The notes beneath the pieces were generated by a model. It made no database searches and was not told the origin of the DNA. It saw only the letters and a list, made by a program, of their open reading frames with translations. DNA of 64,000 nt from Paraphaeosphaeria minitans (Eukaryota; Ascomycota; Dothideomycetes; Pleosporales; Didymosphaeriaceae), in the NCBI GenBank assembly GCA_015832175.1, contig WJXW01000003.1, positions 930,001-994,000 of the forward strand. Reading direction: 5' to 3'. A program made the position numbers and the translations under genes. Positions 1-11,950 of this stretch are shown piece by piece (the first letter of the stretch is position 1; every line of letters starts with the position of its first letter).

Positions 1-1
1 A

Positions 2-3000
2 GCTTATCTCAATCTGGGAGCCAAAGTGAACTTTGTTGAAGTTACAGACCAAAAGAGCAAGGCAAGCAAGAAGGCTGTCATTACAGATCGGAGGCGAAGC
101 ACGGTGCTGCAAAGAGCTGCAACTGTGCGGCGAGCCGACACCTTGGGGCTGTTGGCGGCTTCTGGTGCAGACCAGACCACTCTGGACGAAGGACTCAAAG
201 CTGCTCTTGCGGCCAACAACCACCCCTGCGTCCAGGAGTTACTACGGCACGGTGCGGATCTGAACAAAAATCCAAATGCTTTAGCGGACGCTGTTAGATC
301 AAACGACCAAAACTTCGTGCGGCTTCTCTTACGAGCGCCAAAGGCTCTTCGCCCTGACATCATCTCATCATGTCTTCCAGCAGCTGTTCAGCAAAACTCC
401 CAGCCGGTGATCTCGCTGCTGATAACTCATGGCGCTGATCCAAACTTCGATAACGCCAGTGCTCTTACTACCTCCATTGCGCGATGCGAGTACCGCACCT
501 CTGTCGCACTTGTGGCAGGTCCGATCCCCCTGAGTCCAACATCATTGCAGGCCGCATTTGAACCTGTAATGAGGATGACTAACGCCCAAGACCTGTATCA
601 ATTCTTAGAATTTCTGTTCTGTTGCGGCCTACCTCCAACGAATCCTCGACTAGGTGGTCTGCTCGTAGCCGCATCCCAGCGCAATGATCTCCGCATGGCA
701 GAGATGTTGATCGCGTATGGGGTGCCCACGACTGTCAATCAAGCTGAATGCTTGAAAGATGCCGTTGTTAGGTCTCATTGGAAATTGGCAGATATCATCA
801 TCGGCACACCAATATCGCCGGCTCATGCATCCATGGCACTAGATGCGGTGCCAGACGATGCGCCAAAGTCAGAGAGACTGCACGTGATCAGCGCTCTTGT
901 AGCCAAAGGTGGTAGCGGACGCTCACTCGAGCGCTGGCTAGTTCGTGCAGTCGAGGATGGTGATGCTGGTTTGATGGATTTGCTTCTAAACGCCGGCCAA
1001 CCCCTTGGAACTGGCAACGATAGGGCTATTCAGACTGCTGTGGCTCGGAAGGATATTCGTAGTCTTCGGTCACTACTAGCTTCCCGACCGTCACCTCAAT
1101 CGCTTTCCCAAGTATTCCCCCTTATACGGTCTGGGTATACGCCATCCGAGCGACTCGAAACTGTACATTTACTCTTGGAACGTGGTGCTCGTGGACCTCA
1201 AGTAGACCAATCCCTGGTTGATGCGATTGCAGACACATCGACCACAAGGGACGTTGCTTTGATTACCGAACTTGTTCGCCACGGAGCGTTTATCGACCAC
1301 GATGATGGCAAAGCGGTCAAGCTTGCTGTTTCTCAGGCCAATTTACCAATTTTGCGCTTACTCTGTGGAGCAAAGGTCTCTACACACAGTAAATCAGCTT
1401 CGTTACCACTCATTTTTGACACCAATGGAGCTAGACAATCAACGACCTTTGCAATGCTCGAGCTACTTCTAGTGGGTGGCGTCGAAGAAGCTTCGGCTAC
1501 GCAAGCCCTCAAAATCGCCGTCAACGGCGGTGCAAACAATCTGGACATAGTCGAACGTCTGATAGCTGCTGACGCTAGATTGATCTCACGTGCTTTCCAA
1601 TATGCCATCTCGCTCAGCAGTGTGTCGCAGAAAGAAGTTATCCTGAAAGTCTTACTCGAAAAAGGCATCTCACAGGAAACCCTAGACCAAGCTCTCCTTG
1701 CCGAGATTCAGCAGTTCAGTTGTACGAGCGATCCAACAATCGCGCAGATGCTCCTTCGACACGGTGCATCAGTCAACTACAACGGAGGCGATGCATTCGT
1801 AGCTTCAGCTGCGACGGGTAACAGTTCGCTTGTCAAGCTGTTGCTCAGTGGGAAGGACACTCCCTGGCAGCCCACAGTTACATCAGCTTTTCGCGCGCTG
1901 TTTGATCCCGCCAACCTTCCACGACTGAATCAGACCGTCCCGGAACCTGCCTCCGTTGATAGAACGATCCAGGCATTACGTCAAAAAGACTTCAATATAA
2001 TTACGCCCGACAACGGACCTGAGTCTGGCGGTTATGTTGAGGTTGCCGATCAGCTTCTCCTGCTAGGGGTCGACCGGAACGCGACTGATCTGGCTTTGAG
2101 AGCCGTTCTTGAACCGGAAAATGGCCTTGATGCCATCGAGCCCATAGTGAATCGTCTCTTGGTTAATCATGCAGACGTCAATGCCGCTAACGGAGTATGC
2201 TTTCTTTCTGCGGCGAAGCGTAGCCCAGCACTTTTTGCAGCGCTTCTCAAGTACAAGCCAAAATTTACTGCTATTCTGCCATCCCTATTCGGCGCAGAGT
2301 TGGATGAGGACGTCCTGCTGGGCTTGATGGAAGAATGTTTCAATCATGGATGTACGGCCGATGATTTAGATCTAAGCCACCCTGCATCCTTGATCTTGGT
2401 AATCCAGAAATACCCTAGAAGCGAAGCACTCGTTAAAAAGTTGCTGAACCATGGCTGCAACCCGGAAGCTTCATTTTCAGGCGTTATGGACCCTGCAGTC
2501 GGCGAAGAGACCATCCCGGCATTGCTATGGGCCCTGGCTCAACCTCAGAAACGGGTTTCGACCTCAGTTATAATTGCTCTACTGGAGGCCGGAGCATCGG
2601 CTACCCGCGTAGCTCCAGTGTCGGAAGTGGCGCCGATATCTCTTGCTGCTCGAGAGGGTCGCTCGGATATTGTCGAAGTCTTACTAAAACATGGGGCTGA
2701 CGCCTCGGTCCGCGACAGATGGAACCGTTCAGCGCTCTTCTATGCAAGTAGTTCATCAGTCACGTCAGTAGTGGAAACACTCGCACCGCATGCACTCAAA
2801 AACGACGGTAGTCTGCACGAAGCTACGCGGAGCTTACAGCTTGATGCCGTCGCATTGCTTATAAAGGCAGACCACGATCCAAACTTCCCTTCTCGACACC
2901 ATGGCGGACGAAATGCACTAGGAGAACTATGTCTCAACGCAGAGATCACCAACAGTAGCCATCGCTCACGGGCTCGCCAAGTCTTTCGACTCCTCCTCGA

Positions 3001-3939
3001 CGGCGGAGTAAATCCCCGTTTTAAAGCCCGCAATGAAAGATCCTCCGTCATCCTCGCGCTCGAAAACGCCCATGATCCTTTGAAAATGACAGAGACCCTG
3101 CTCGAGACCGAAGTATGGGAGCAGCTCAACGATGAGAAACACTTGTTCCGCAACGACAAAGGCCTCTGGTACTCGCCTTACTCCTACGTCGAACTCATAT
3201 CCTCGCCTGCGCGCACCGCACAGAAGCAGGATTTGCTAGGTACGTACCTCCCCTCTACCCTCCCCACACTCCACTGCCCCAATCCAGTCCTTACCACCAT
3301 CCAGACCTTCTCCGCGACAAAGGCGCTACACCCACCTTTTACTCCGAAACCGAAGACCAGCCCCAAGGCGCCACCGGCATGCCCGCCTCCATTGCACGCC
3401 TGGCCGACCGCCAAAAAGAACACCAACTCTCCCTCCGCCTCGCCAAGGAAGCCGCCGAGCACGCCCGCCACCTCGAAGAAACCGCACACCTCGACCTCCT
3501 ACGCCGAAACAAGGAGCAGCAAGACGCAGAGCTGGCGGCGGCGAGTGCAGCAGCGGCGCACGCGGCGCAGCTCGAGCAGAGACAGCACGAGAGCGCGATG
3601 CAAAAGGTACGCGAGGCGGAGCGCATGAAGCGCGCGGAGAAGGTGGCGTGGCACAGCCTCTCGACACAGCAGGAGAGCGAGGCCGCGGCGCAGCGCGCAC
3701 GAATGGAGGAGCGGAAGAGCAACCAGGCGATGGAGGCGGAGAGGCGGATGATGGATGCGAGGAAGGCGGAGGGAGAGCACCGCGCGGGGCTGGAGCGCAG
3801 GGCCCTCAAGGACAAGGATGACCACATGAGTCGGAATCTGGCGGTCCAGATGCAGATCCAGGACCGCGTGGACGAGAGTGCCAAACTGCATGCTGGGCTG
3901 AATGGGAGGAAGCAGCTGGAGTGGGGCACGGTGGATTGA
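2..3939 (+). CDS. Ankyrin-repeat protein with C-terminal coiled coil (5' end outside window)
   Basis: The frame is open to base 2, so the start lies upstream of the window. A GTG at 26 is only an internal Val codon. Exons are 2-3239 and 3305-3939. The 65-bp intron has donor GTACGT and acceptor CATCCAG and joins the two frames as QDLL-DLLRDKGATP. About 1,290 residues are visible. The bulk is degenerate ankyrin-type helices of the LLLxxGADxN type; the best-conserved repeat is near visible residue 880 (AAREGRSDIVEVLLKHGAD). The last ~180 residues are Lys/Glu/Ala-rich heptads, a strong coiled coil. Ankyrin arrays bind proteins, so a scaffold role is inferred; no enzymatic domain is visible in this part. 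NACHT or other N-terminal domains could lie upstream. It converges on the monooxygenase gene, with 221 bp between the 3' ends. Confidence 0.85.
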
Positions 3940-4160
3940 GGAAGCGTGCGTTGCGCGTTACATGGGATTGGAAGTGGACGGGATGGGGTGGACTGCTTCC
4001 ACGGTGACGACTCACGAATTCTATAGATATATCGAAGGTCTTGTCTAGGTGATGGGCGTTTCGGACGGTACCGAATCCGCCACGCAATGCACGCTTAGCA
4101 TGGCGCTCCACGAGCCCAAAACGTAGCGGAAACAGAACAGTTGCTTCTCGTGAGCCCAGC
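3940..4160. other. Short convergent intergenic spacer
   Basis: The spacer separates the tail-to-tail ankyrin and monooxygenase genes. It must hold both 3' UTRs. No further signal was recognised. Confidence 0.6.
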
Positions 4161-6254
4161 TTAATACGAAAACGCACGCGCTTTGTACACCTCGTTCTCC
4201 TCGGGCTTCGGCGCCACCGGCTGCTGCAGAAAGTCCTTGTAGAGATACCACGCGAGGTCCTTCTTCTCCACCTCATTCGCACTCCACCCGTTGCCCAGCC
4301 ACCTGAGGCGATTCGCCCTTCTCCTCTTCGACCGCCCACCCTCGGAGATCAACATGCTATCAACCCTCTTCCGCTTCCCCTCTGCATCGACATCGACACC
4401 GCCACCCGCTCCCTCCACAACCGCACCCCCACTCTGCTCCGCGAGCTCTTCTGCGGTGGGAAGTTCATCTCTATAGATGTAGTGGTAATCCTCCCACCGC
4501 GGACTCCTCAACGCCTCGATGCAATGCAGCGTGCTCCCCGGCCACAGCCCCACCACCTTCCCATCCGCCTTGCTCTTGTACCAACTATTGCACTCCTCGG
4601 CAAACACCGTGCCCTGGAAATACGCATCCACATACTCGGTGAAGTCCTCCTCCCTCGCGCTCTTCACGCTCATGGCAGCAATGTCTTCCTTCTGGATCTT
4701 GCGAATCGCCTTGATGACGTAGTCGCCGACGTTTTCGATCATGCAGGTCAGGCTGCCGGAGCCGATGGCCGAATTTGCGCCGAGCATGGTGAAGAGGTTG
4801 GGGAAGGAGGATGTGGAGTGCGAGAGGTAGTTTGTGGGGCGAGCGGACCACTTTCCCCTCAGAGTGAGGCCGTTTGACCCGACGACGGGGAATGGGGGAA
4901 AAGTGTTGGCGTGGAAGCCGGTGGCGCAGATGAGGGCGTCGACTTCGTGCGTCGCGCCGTCGGCGGTGTGTATGGCGTTGGGAGAGATCTTGGTTATGTT
5001 GGACGTGATAAATGCGACGTTGGACTGGGTGAGGGCCTCGAGGTAGCCTGGCCCGGGGGTGAGGCGCCTGCAGCCCGGGGAGAAGGACGGGAGAAGCGCG
5101 TCGAGGATACGCGGGGCGCTTTTGAGGCGCTGCTTCATGTGCTCTGTGAAGATCTGCTTGCCGCCGAGCTGGAGGGGCGTGCCTTTGATTGTCACGGCGT
5201 GGATGCCGTTGCCGTCTTCTTCTACTGAGAGCCTGAACTTTTCGTAGTATTCAGGGTCTTCTGCGAAGCGCTTGCGGAGGTCTGGTGGAATGGTGAAGCC
5301 TTCGAAGCCGTGCTTTTCCCAGAGGTGGTGGCTAAAGGGTGGGGAGATCCAGGTTTTGCTGCGGACGAAGGTGGAGACGTGGATTCCGGGGATGCGTTGG
5401 AGGGAGGGCACGATTTGGATGGAGGAGGAACCGGCACCGATGACGCCGATGCGCTTGTTGGTGAAGTCGTATCTAGAGATGGTTAGAGTACCGTTCCAAG
5501 GTAAAGCATCGTGATGTATCTTACTCTTCGTTCCATCTGGCAGAGTGCATCACCTCGGCCTTGAACGAGTCGAGGCCCTCTATACTCGGCCACGCAGGTG
5601 TGTTCAGGTTTCCTCGCGCACTAATCAGTACATCGGCTTGATCGTGTGTTATCTCGCCAGTAGTGAGGTCCTTGACTGTCACATTCCACTTTGCAATCGC
5701 GTCGTCCCATCTGCATTCTACAACTTCGCGTGAGAGTTTGATGAACCGATCGGCGGAGTATTTCTTCGCAGTGCGCTCGAGGTAGGCTTGAATCTCGTGT
5801 GCGGGGGCATAAAGCGATGACCAGTCATGGTTGGGTTCGAAGGTGTACTGGTACGAATGCGCTGAACTCTGCGTTAGAAAGTGCCCCCAATCAACTTTTC
5901 CACGGAAGCAGACATACAAGGAATATCGCACGCGCAGCCCAAATAGCGATTTTCATACCATGTCCCGCCTACTCCGGCATTTTTCTCGTACACCACCAAG
6001 TCCACATTGCGTAGTCGCTCTGGTATCCGTATTGCATGATATATGCCTGAGTATCCAGCTCCAATCACAATGACCTTCATGGGCCGGAAATTCTCCACAG
6101 GGCCGTCGTGCAGGTTGAATGGCGCGTTGGCAGCATTCGCGATGTCATGGGTGGCTCGATTTTTTGTGGCTCGATTTGTTGCGACCCCGTTCGTGGCGGT
6201 ATGATCCTTTGCGACCAAGGGAGTGTCCTCGGGTAGGGAAGGCACAGCAGACAT
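4161..6254 (-). CDS. FAD-dependent monooxygenase, Baeyer-Villiger type
   Basis: Three exons are 6254-5918, 5861-5525 and 5472-4161, giving 661 residues. Introns are 56 bp (GTATGT...TTCAG) and 52 bp (GTAAGA...CTCTAG). Splicing restores the family run CDIP-SHSYQYTFEPN and then RWNEE-YDFTNKRIG. The first Rossmann motif is GAGYSG at residues 65-70. The Baeyer-Villiger-type fingerprint FKAEVMHSARW lies near 212-222. The second, NADPH-binding Rossmann motif IGAGSSS lies near 235, followed by the usual ICATGFH segment. The family inserts one oxygen of O2 into ketones or related substrates using FAD and NADPH. The substrate cannot be told from sequence, and no other secondary-metabolism genes are adjacent. 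The start MSAVPS was chosen because the more upstream ATG lies within the minisatellite. Confidence 0.9.
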
Positions 6255-6289
6255 TTTCCACGGGAAGCAACAGGCGGATCTGAATAAGG

Positions 6290-6835
6290 GATATCCCAAC
6301 ACAAGCTGGTTCGAAGCGGTGGTATGTCCAATGCAGGTACTGACAGGCGAATTTGATGTTGGCTATCCTAGTACAAGCTGGTTCGAACCGGTGTTGTGTC
6401 CAATGCAGGTACAGGTACTGCCAAGCGGATGTGAATCTTGGAAAAGTGTTATCCTAACACAAGCTGGTTCGAAGCGGTGTTATGTCCAATGCAGATACAT
6501 GTACTGCCAAGGGGATGTGAATCTTGAATACGTGTTATCCTAACACAAGCTGGTTCGAAGCGGTGGTGTATCCAATGCAGGTACTGACAGGCGGATTTGA
6601 TTATGGGTTATCCAAATATAAGCAGGTTTGAAGCGGCGGTGTATCCAATGCAGGTACTGACAGGCGGATTCGAATACAGTTGATCCTAGTACAAGATGGT
6701 TCGAAGCGGCGGTATATCCAACACAGATACTGACAAGCGGATGTGAATCTTGAATACAGTTCATCCCAACACAAGCGGTCTCGAGGCGGTGATGAATATT
6801 TCCAATGCAGGTACAGACATTGGAAGCAGGGTAGT
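6290..6835. repeat. Minisatellite, about 7 units of 72-86 bp
   Basis: Units recur with ACAAGCTGGTTCGAAGCGG-like cores starting near 6301, 6373, 6459, 6545, 6618, 6691 and 6771, so spacings are 72, 86, 86, 73, 73 and 80 bp. Each core is followed by a TCCAATGCAGGTACTGACAG-like segment. Two length classes come from an optional GTGAATCTTGAATA-like part. The array begins about 40 bp upstream of the monooxygenase start, so it occupies that gene's promoter or 5' UTR. Short reading frames through it on both strands only reflect the repeat. Confidence 0.9.
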
Positions 6836-7463
6836 CTACCGTCCACCGCACACAACGAGCAGCAGCAAGGGGTAGGTAGACTAGATAGATAGTCTATTGG
6901 AGGTTTATGAATTGTAGACAAAACACGACAGCGCGTCTCCGAGAGCCGGTCATACATGCCGCCCTCTTTGGGGTACTTTCCCCCCCCTCCCCCTCGCGTC
7001 GTGCTTTTCTTCGTTGACAAGTGCCGAAGCGCTCTAGATTAGCACAGCGCCGTCTAGTTGTCGGTGCCCCCGTGGGGAAGTGCACCGACCAATCAGGGAC
7101 CCGAGGCCCTTACCCCACATTCTACCCCCGAACGCCACACCACACGCCACACGCCACACGCCACACGCCCCGCTGCCAGTCGCACATGAGGTTTCCACGG
7201 TGCGTGGAACGCTTCCGAAGAGTTCATGCAGTGGCACTGTGGCAATCTGCGGCGCCTTTTGTGGCATTGCATCCTCTGTGTTTTCATCTTGGACCTTGTT
7301 GTCCTTTCAGGATTAATGGTTCCAATGGTTTATCCCTTCAGGAATAATAGTTCCAGTAGACGGAGTTCCTACCCCGGAACGGGTAGGATCGATGACCAGT
7401 GCTCGCGTGCGTCCCGGCATTCGTCTTCTCCTGAGGCTTGATTTCATGATCCGCGACCAAATG
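6836..7463. other. Intergenic region with an ACGCCAC microsatellite
   Basis: No gene was recognised between the minisatellite and the 3' end of the LisH-WD40 gene. A run of CACACGC-type units lies at about 7135-7172, and there is a C-tract near 6981-6993. This stretch probably contains the monooxygenase promoter upstream of the minisatellite. Confidence 0.5.
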
Positions 7464-9378
7464 CTACCTGGTCACTGGGATAATTGCAATCTATAATTGC
7501 ACCCCATCATGGTCAGTTTCCTTGGAAGCGATTGCTGGGTACTTGCGTCTTAAAACAACTTACCTGGTTGCCGAGGGCGACGGACAATCTCGAGCTGTCC
7601 GGATCCCATCCAAGACTGAACTCGCCATCCACACCAGGGTTCCACTTGTCCATGCCCCATTCACGAGTGCGACAAGTTGCGATTGGCACGTCTCTCCTGT
7701 CCACATCCCATATCGTTACCGCATCAGGTCCTGCCGCCGCCAACAAGTCGCCGTCAGGGGAGAATGCCACTTTGAAAGTTTCCCTCTGGTCCGTGGTAGC
7801 AAGGGTCTTGAGGCACCTGGACGGTGCATTGGCATCCCATATGCGCACGGGTCCGGTCATCGACGACGTGGTTAGCAGCACTGTTGATTCCGAGGCTGCT
7901 CCGGGCGAGGAGAGACCCACACCGCCGCTTTCGGTGCGTTTGCGGAAGTCGAGATCTGTAGCGTACTGGTCTGGGTATTGGTGTGTCTGCAAATCGTGCG
8001 GGCTGCGCGGATCGATGTAGCCCAGAACACTGGTGTCCCTATCAGCAGTGCCGAGCGCGGCAATGATTCCCGAGGACGGTTCGAACTTCAGTGTCTCCCA
8101 CTGAACCCTGGTATCGAGTGTCCGTTGAACGCTCAAAGTTTCGTCAATCTCGTAAATCTTGAACAGCTCAATGCCGCACACTACAAAGGCCGAGTCACTG
8201 ATCCAGAGGGCATCAAATATCACCGTGTCGGTGAACTCAGCCCACGCCGGGATGGAGTCGTCGTGGTTTTTCCAGATCTTGATGGATCCACGCTCTCCAT
8301 CGGTCGATATGCTTAGCAGCATCTCCTTCTCTTTGTTCCATCTCAACGTGTTGACGAGTCCGGCCGTCGACGAAATCACTTGGTAATCATCTCCGGCCTC
8401 GGTGATCTTGACAAGCTTGTCTATCATCATCTTTTCGCCCGTCTCGTTGGTTATCTCTTCGCGGGCGGATACAGCAATGTCTTCGCCTGAGATCCAGCAC
8501 AATGCGGTCACAGTGTACTTGTCCATGGGAAACTTGAGAGCGAGAGGAGGGACGGCGGTTGCCGTGTTTTTGTCGGCATCTCGAGGAATGACGTGGATGT
8601 TGAGAAGCGATCTGCCAGCAGTGAGCAGCACAGGGGCGTCCGGAGGTCCCCACGAGGTATGTTCCACAACTCTCCCTGCATCCCTGAGGTTGGGAATGAA
8701 AATGGTGTCGGGGGCGAGATCGGTAATCACCTCGGTCTGCACGTCTGTACTTTGGCCGATGCTGAGAGTCGAGAGGGGGATCTCGGCGACTGTCGGAGAG
8801 TCGGCCTCTGAGGCCACCGTTTCGGACTCAGCACGCACGCTGTTCACGCTGGGAGCGACGTGGTTGGGGCCGTTGGCGTCGATGTCCATGGCATCGCCAT
8901 TGACGTGCTCAGGAGCGCGCGGTTCCGGCGCAAGGCCATTTGGCTTTGCTTTCTTCTTGCTTTTCACGGGCTTCTTGGGCGGGGGTTCTTGGACGGCGCC
9001 ATTGGCTAGCTCGGCGAGCTCGTGGGCGGGGATGCCTTGGTCGAGGGTGAGGAGGGCACCGTTGGGCACCGAGTAAGGCTGGCCGTGGTCGCGGCCGAAG
9101 TGGTAGCGTTGGTCAACCTGATGGCGTCAGCGTGGGTGCGTCCGAGGCAACGGCACACGTACATTGGCAGCCTCAGACTGCAGCTTGTCGAACCACAGGC
9201 CATCCTGCAGCAGATTGACGAGCGTGTGCGGGTGGACGTCGCGCGCAAAGGGCAGCGTCTGGGGGTCGCGGATCCAGCAGCGCGAGAGATGGAGAGCAGC
9301 GTTGCCGTAGCCGGCCTCTTGGAGATATCGCCAGACGAGATAGTTTACTACATTGGATGAGAGCGGCTCGACCGTCAT
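7464..9378 (-). CDS. LisH-domain WD40-repeat protein, TBL1/Sif2-like
   Basis: Exons are 9378-9163, 9117-7564 and 7490-7464, giving 598 residues. The first intron (45 bp, GTACGT...ATCAG) joins EAAN-VDQRYHFGRDHGQPY. The last is inferred from a consensus donor CAG/GTAAGT, a CTGAC branch site and a TATAG acceptor, and adds the short tail IAIIPVTR. Reading through the donor instead gives an unrelated 16-residue tail. Residues 6-38 form a LisH motif (VVNYLVWRYLQEAGYGNAALHL). A low-complexity Lys/Pro/Glu linker follows, and then a WD40 propeller from about residue 230 to the end. Family members are subunits of histone-deacetylase corepressor complexes (Set3C/Sif2, SMRT-TBL1). The nuclear corepressor role is therefore established for the family and inferred here. 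It is divergent from the TMEM115-like gene, and both promoters share 526 bp. Confidence 0.87.
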
Positions 9379-9904
9379 GGCGCATGTCGCGGCGCGGCGC
9401 GCAGAGAAGGTGCAGGGTGTGTCCGGCCGAAGAGCAGCGAGGAAGAGTGGCGGTGGATCGCGGGTGTGAGGAAGAGTCGCGGTGAGTTGCGGGTGCGAGG
9501 AAGAGTCGCGGTGGTTTGCGAGTGCGAGTGTGAGCGTGCCGTCGCCGTCGCCGTCACCGTCACCGTTGTACGTCTCGGTGCCTGGGCCGGGGGAGTGTAC
9601 CTCCTTGTGTGGGTGGTGTTTGGCGGATGCCGTGGTGCATCGGTGCTGCAAGGATCGACATGAAGCTTGTGCGTGCATGCCACTACCGAACCGCTACTTG
9701 ACCTAGACTACCTACCTAGATACCTACTCGTACGAACCGACTGCTCCTACCTACCTACTCGTATAGCCAGACCGCACACCCGCCAGCTTGCAGCTTGGCC
9801 TGGACGTCCGCCCTGGCCGAAACCCTGACATCGTGGCGTTGCAAGTGTCAGGAAACAATCATACACGCCCACGCCCACGCCAACGCTCACGCCCGACCGC
9901 CGCC
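9379..9904. promoter_or_regulatory. Bidirectional promoter region with simple repeats
   Basis: The 526 bp between two divergent start codons must hold both promoters. A GCCGTC/CCGTCA hexamer run lies at about 9537-9567. CTACCTA/CTACCTAGATAC-type repeats lie at about 9700-9765. No TATA box was convincingly identified. Confidence 0.5.
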
Positions 9905-11027
9905 ATGGCCCGCATCAACCTGCCGCCCTTGACCCGCGGCCTGCTCGCATCCCTGGTGCTCTTCACGCTGCTCAACTTCGTCCTCCGACCTGCTTCTAGC
10001 TGGACCGAACGCGCTGCGAAGCCCGTGACTGCCGTGGGCAATGGCGTGCCCTACCTCTCCATCGTGCCCGGCGTCTCGGTTCTCTATCCGTGGGTGTTCC
10101 TGCTGGCCACCACCGTAGAGCAGAACGTGCTGGGACTGCTCACAACCGGCCTCACCGTCTTCTACGGGGGGCGCTACCTGGAGCGCGCCTGGGGGTCCTC
10201 CGAGTTTGCAAAGTTCATCCTTTTCGTGTCCATGGTGCCCAACCTGCTGAGCTTCCTGCTCTACCTCGTGGGCTATGTCCTCTCCAAGAACGAACGCACC
10301 ATGTAAGGCAGCCCACCCGAGCTCACGTTGCGATACTGACAACCCATGCAGCACTACTACCATATCCGGCGGCATCGCCATCCAGGCCGGCTTCCTCGTC
10401 TCCTTCAAGCAGCTCGTCCCCGAGCACACCGTCGCAATCGCAAAGGGCATCATACGTATGCGTGTGAAGCATTTCCCCGCCATATTCCTCCTCGCCAACA
10501 CCATATCCGGCACAGCCCTCGGCACGGAGACGGCCATGTTCTTGGCGTGGTTCGGCTTCCTGACCTCCTGGGTCTACCTTCGCTTCTACCGCATCAGCCC
10601 TTCGTTGTCCTCTGCCGCCACGGGTGACGGTTCTGTCATCAAAGGCGATGCCTCGGACACGTTCGCCTTTGCCCACTTCTTCCCTGAGCCCTTGCAGACT
10701 CCCATTGCCTCAGTCGCCGATCAAGTGTACAACACCATGGTGTCACTGAAAGTATGCACACCCTTCTCTGCCGAGGACATCGACGCTGGCAACGAGCAGG
10801 CAAGCGCGCGAGTAGAAGGCGGCTTGCCCAGCATCATGAACCCCAACAGCCGCGGCGGGAAGGGCCGCCAGACGCGCGCCGAGGCAGAGCGACGACGCGC
10901 ACTGGCATTGAAGGCATTAGACCAAAGGCTACACGCTGCCGCGCCTCGCCCTGCACCAGCACCTGCCCAACCAGCGCCAGCGGTTTTGAACATGCCCGCA
11001 GGGTCAAGCTCCGAGCCAGCATCATAG
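9905..11027 (+). CDS. TMEM115/DUF1751 rhomboid-like membrane protein
   Basis: Exons are 9905-10302 and 10352-11027, giving 357 residues. The 49-bp intron (GTAAGG, ACTGAC branch, ATGCAG) joins NERT-ITTTISGGIAIQAG. The N-terminal ~210 residues contain several hydrophobic segments, including LLASLVLFTLLNFVL, a GRYLERAWGSSEF loop and FILFVSMVPNLLSFLLYLVGY, matching the DUF1751 family (human TMEM115). The C-terminus is hydrophilic and Ala/Pro/Arg-rich. Family members are Golgi proteins implicated in retrograde traffic and lack the rhomboid catalytic dyad. This location is known for the family and inferred here. Confidence 0.88.
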
Positions 11028-11950
11028 TACCGCTATTGGCCTCGGGCCCCTTCCCCTCGCAATTTCTATTTGATCTTTCGACAATCATAGCGCATGGCGT
11101 TGCCCCATGATATTGCTTGTTTTGGGTTCGGTTAGGGAGAAGACGCGGATATACCATGTAGAAATGCGCTTTACGTCTGCTTCTTTTACTGTTGTTTCAG
11201 GAACCCACGCCTCATCTTCGGTAAGGGATTTGCATCCCCAGCTAACTTCATCTATCGTTCTTGCAACCAAGCGTGATTTTCTGTTGACCAACTACTGCCG
11301 CTTGTCACCACATTTGGCACGGCAACATGCTCGTTGCCGTGCCACAAGGATTGGATGCAACAGAAGCCGGTCAGTGTCGAATGCCAACCAAGAATCGCGT
11401 TGATGATTCTAGAGACTGCGCTTTCCAATCACTACTCATGACATCGAGAAGAAGCAGGCACAAGCAGTAACATCCTCAAACCCCTCACAAACGTCGTATA
11501 TGAACCCGTGTCCCAGAAAACTACATATACTTCCGATTTCCAAGATGCACCACACTCGCACAGCATCATTAGCCGCGTGGCGCGTGCATCGCCCCGTGTA
11601 ACTCACCTCGCGATTCCCTACCCGATCCCACCTAGTCCCAACTATCCCACACCCCGGCCATACTTGTAATCTACACAACACAGCTTCGAATCTTGCCTCT
11701 GATGATTTCGCCCGGGTCGCCTTACATTGGCGAGCAGGTCTACATGGCTATAAGTAGGGCCGAATGTATGAAGTGACATGCCGTGACATTCTTCACCAGC
11801 CTCCATCTCAATTTGACATTTTTTTTAACACCGCACTGGCGATTCACACACATCTTCTTCTACTCCATCTTTTCCGAAATCCTAGTTTTGGAATCCGAAA
11901 ATACGCTGTACTCGGCCGCCACATCCTACCCACGCGCCACCACCTCAAAG
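11028..11950. other. Intergenic region without a recognised gene
   Basis: Short reading frames here show no domain, no plausible splice structure and no codon bias. The last ~200 bp should contain the promoter of the secreted-protein gene, and a TATAAGTA sequence lies at about 11750. Confidence 0.5.

Noticed and set aside
26..28. Start codon of the ankyrin gene at a GTG
   Set aside because: The frame is open to the window edge (AYLNLGAKV...), so the gene continues upstream.
6290..6835. tRNA genes suggested by GGTTCGAA cores
   Set aside because: No A box, acceptor stem or cloverleaf could be formed around the cores.
6540..7020. Minus-strand frames of 103 and 139 codons across the minisatellite
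   Set aside because: The translated repeats mirror the DNA repeat; there is no domain, and frames exist on both strands.
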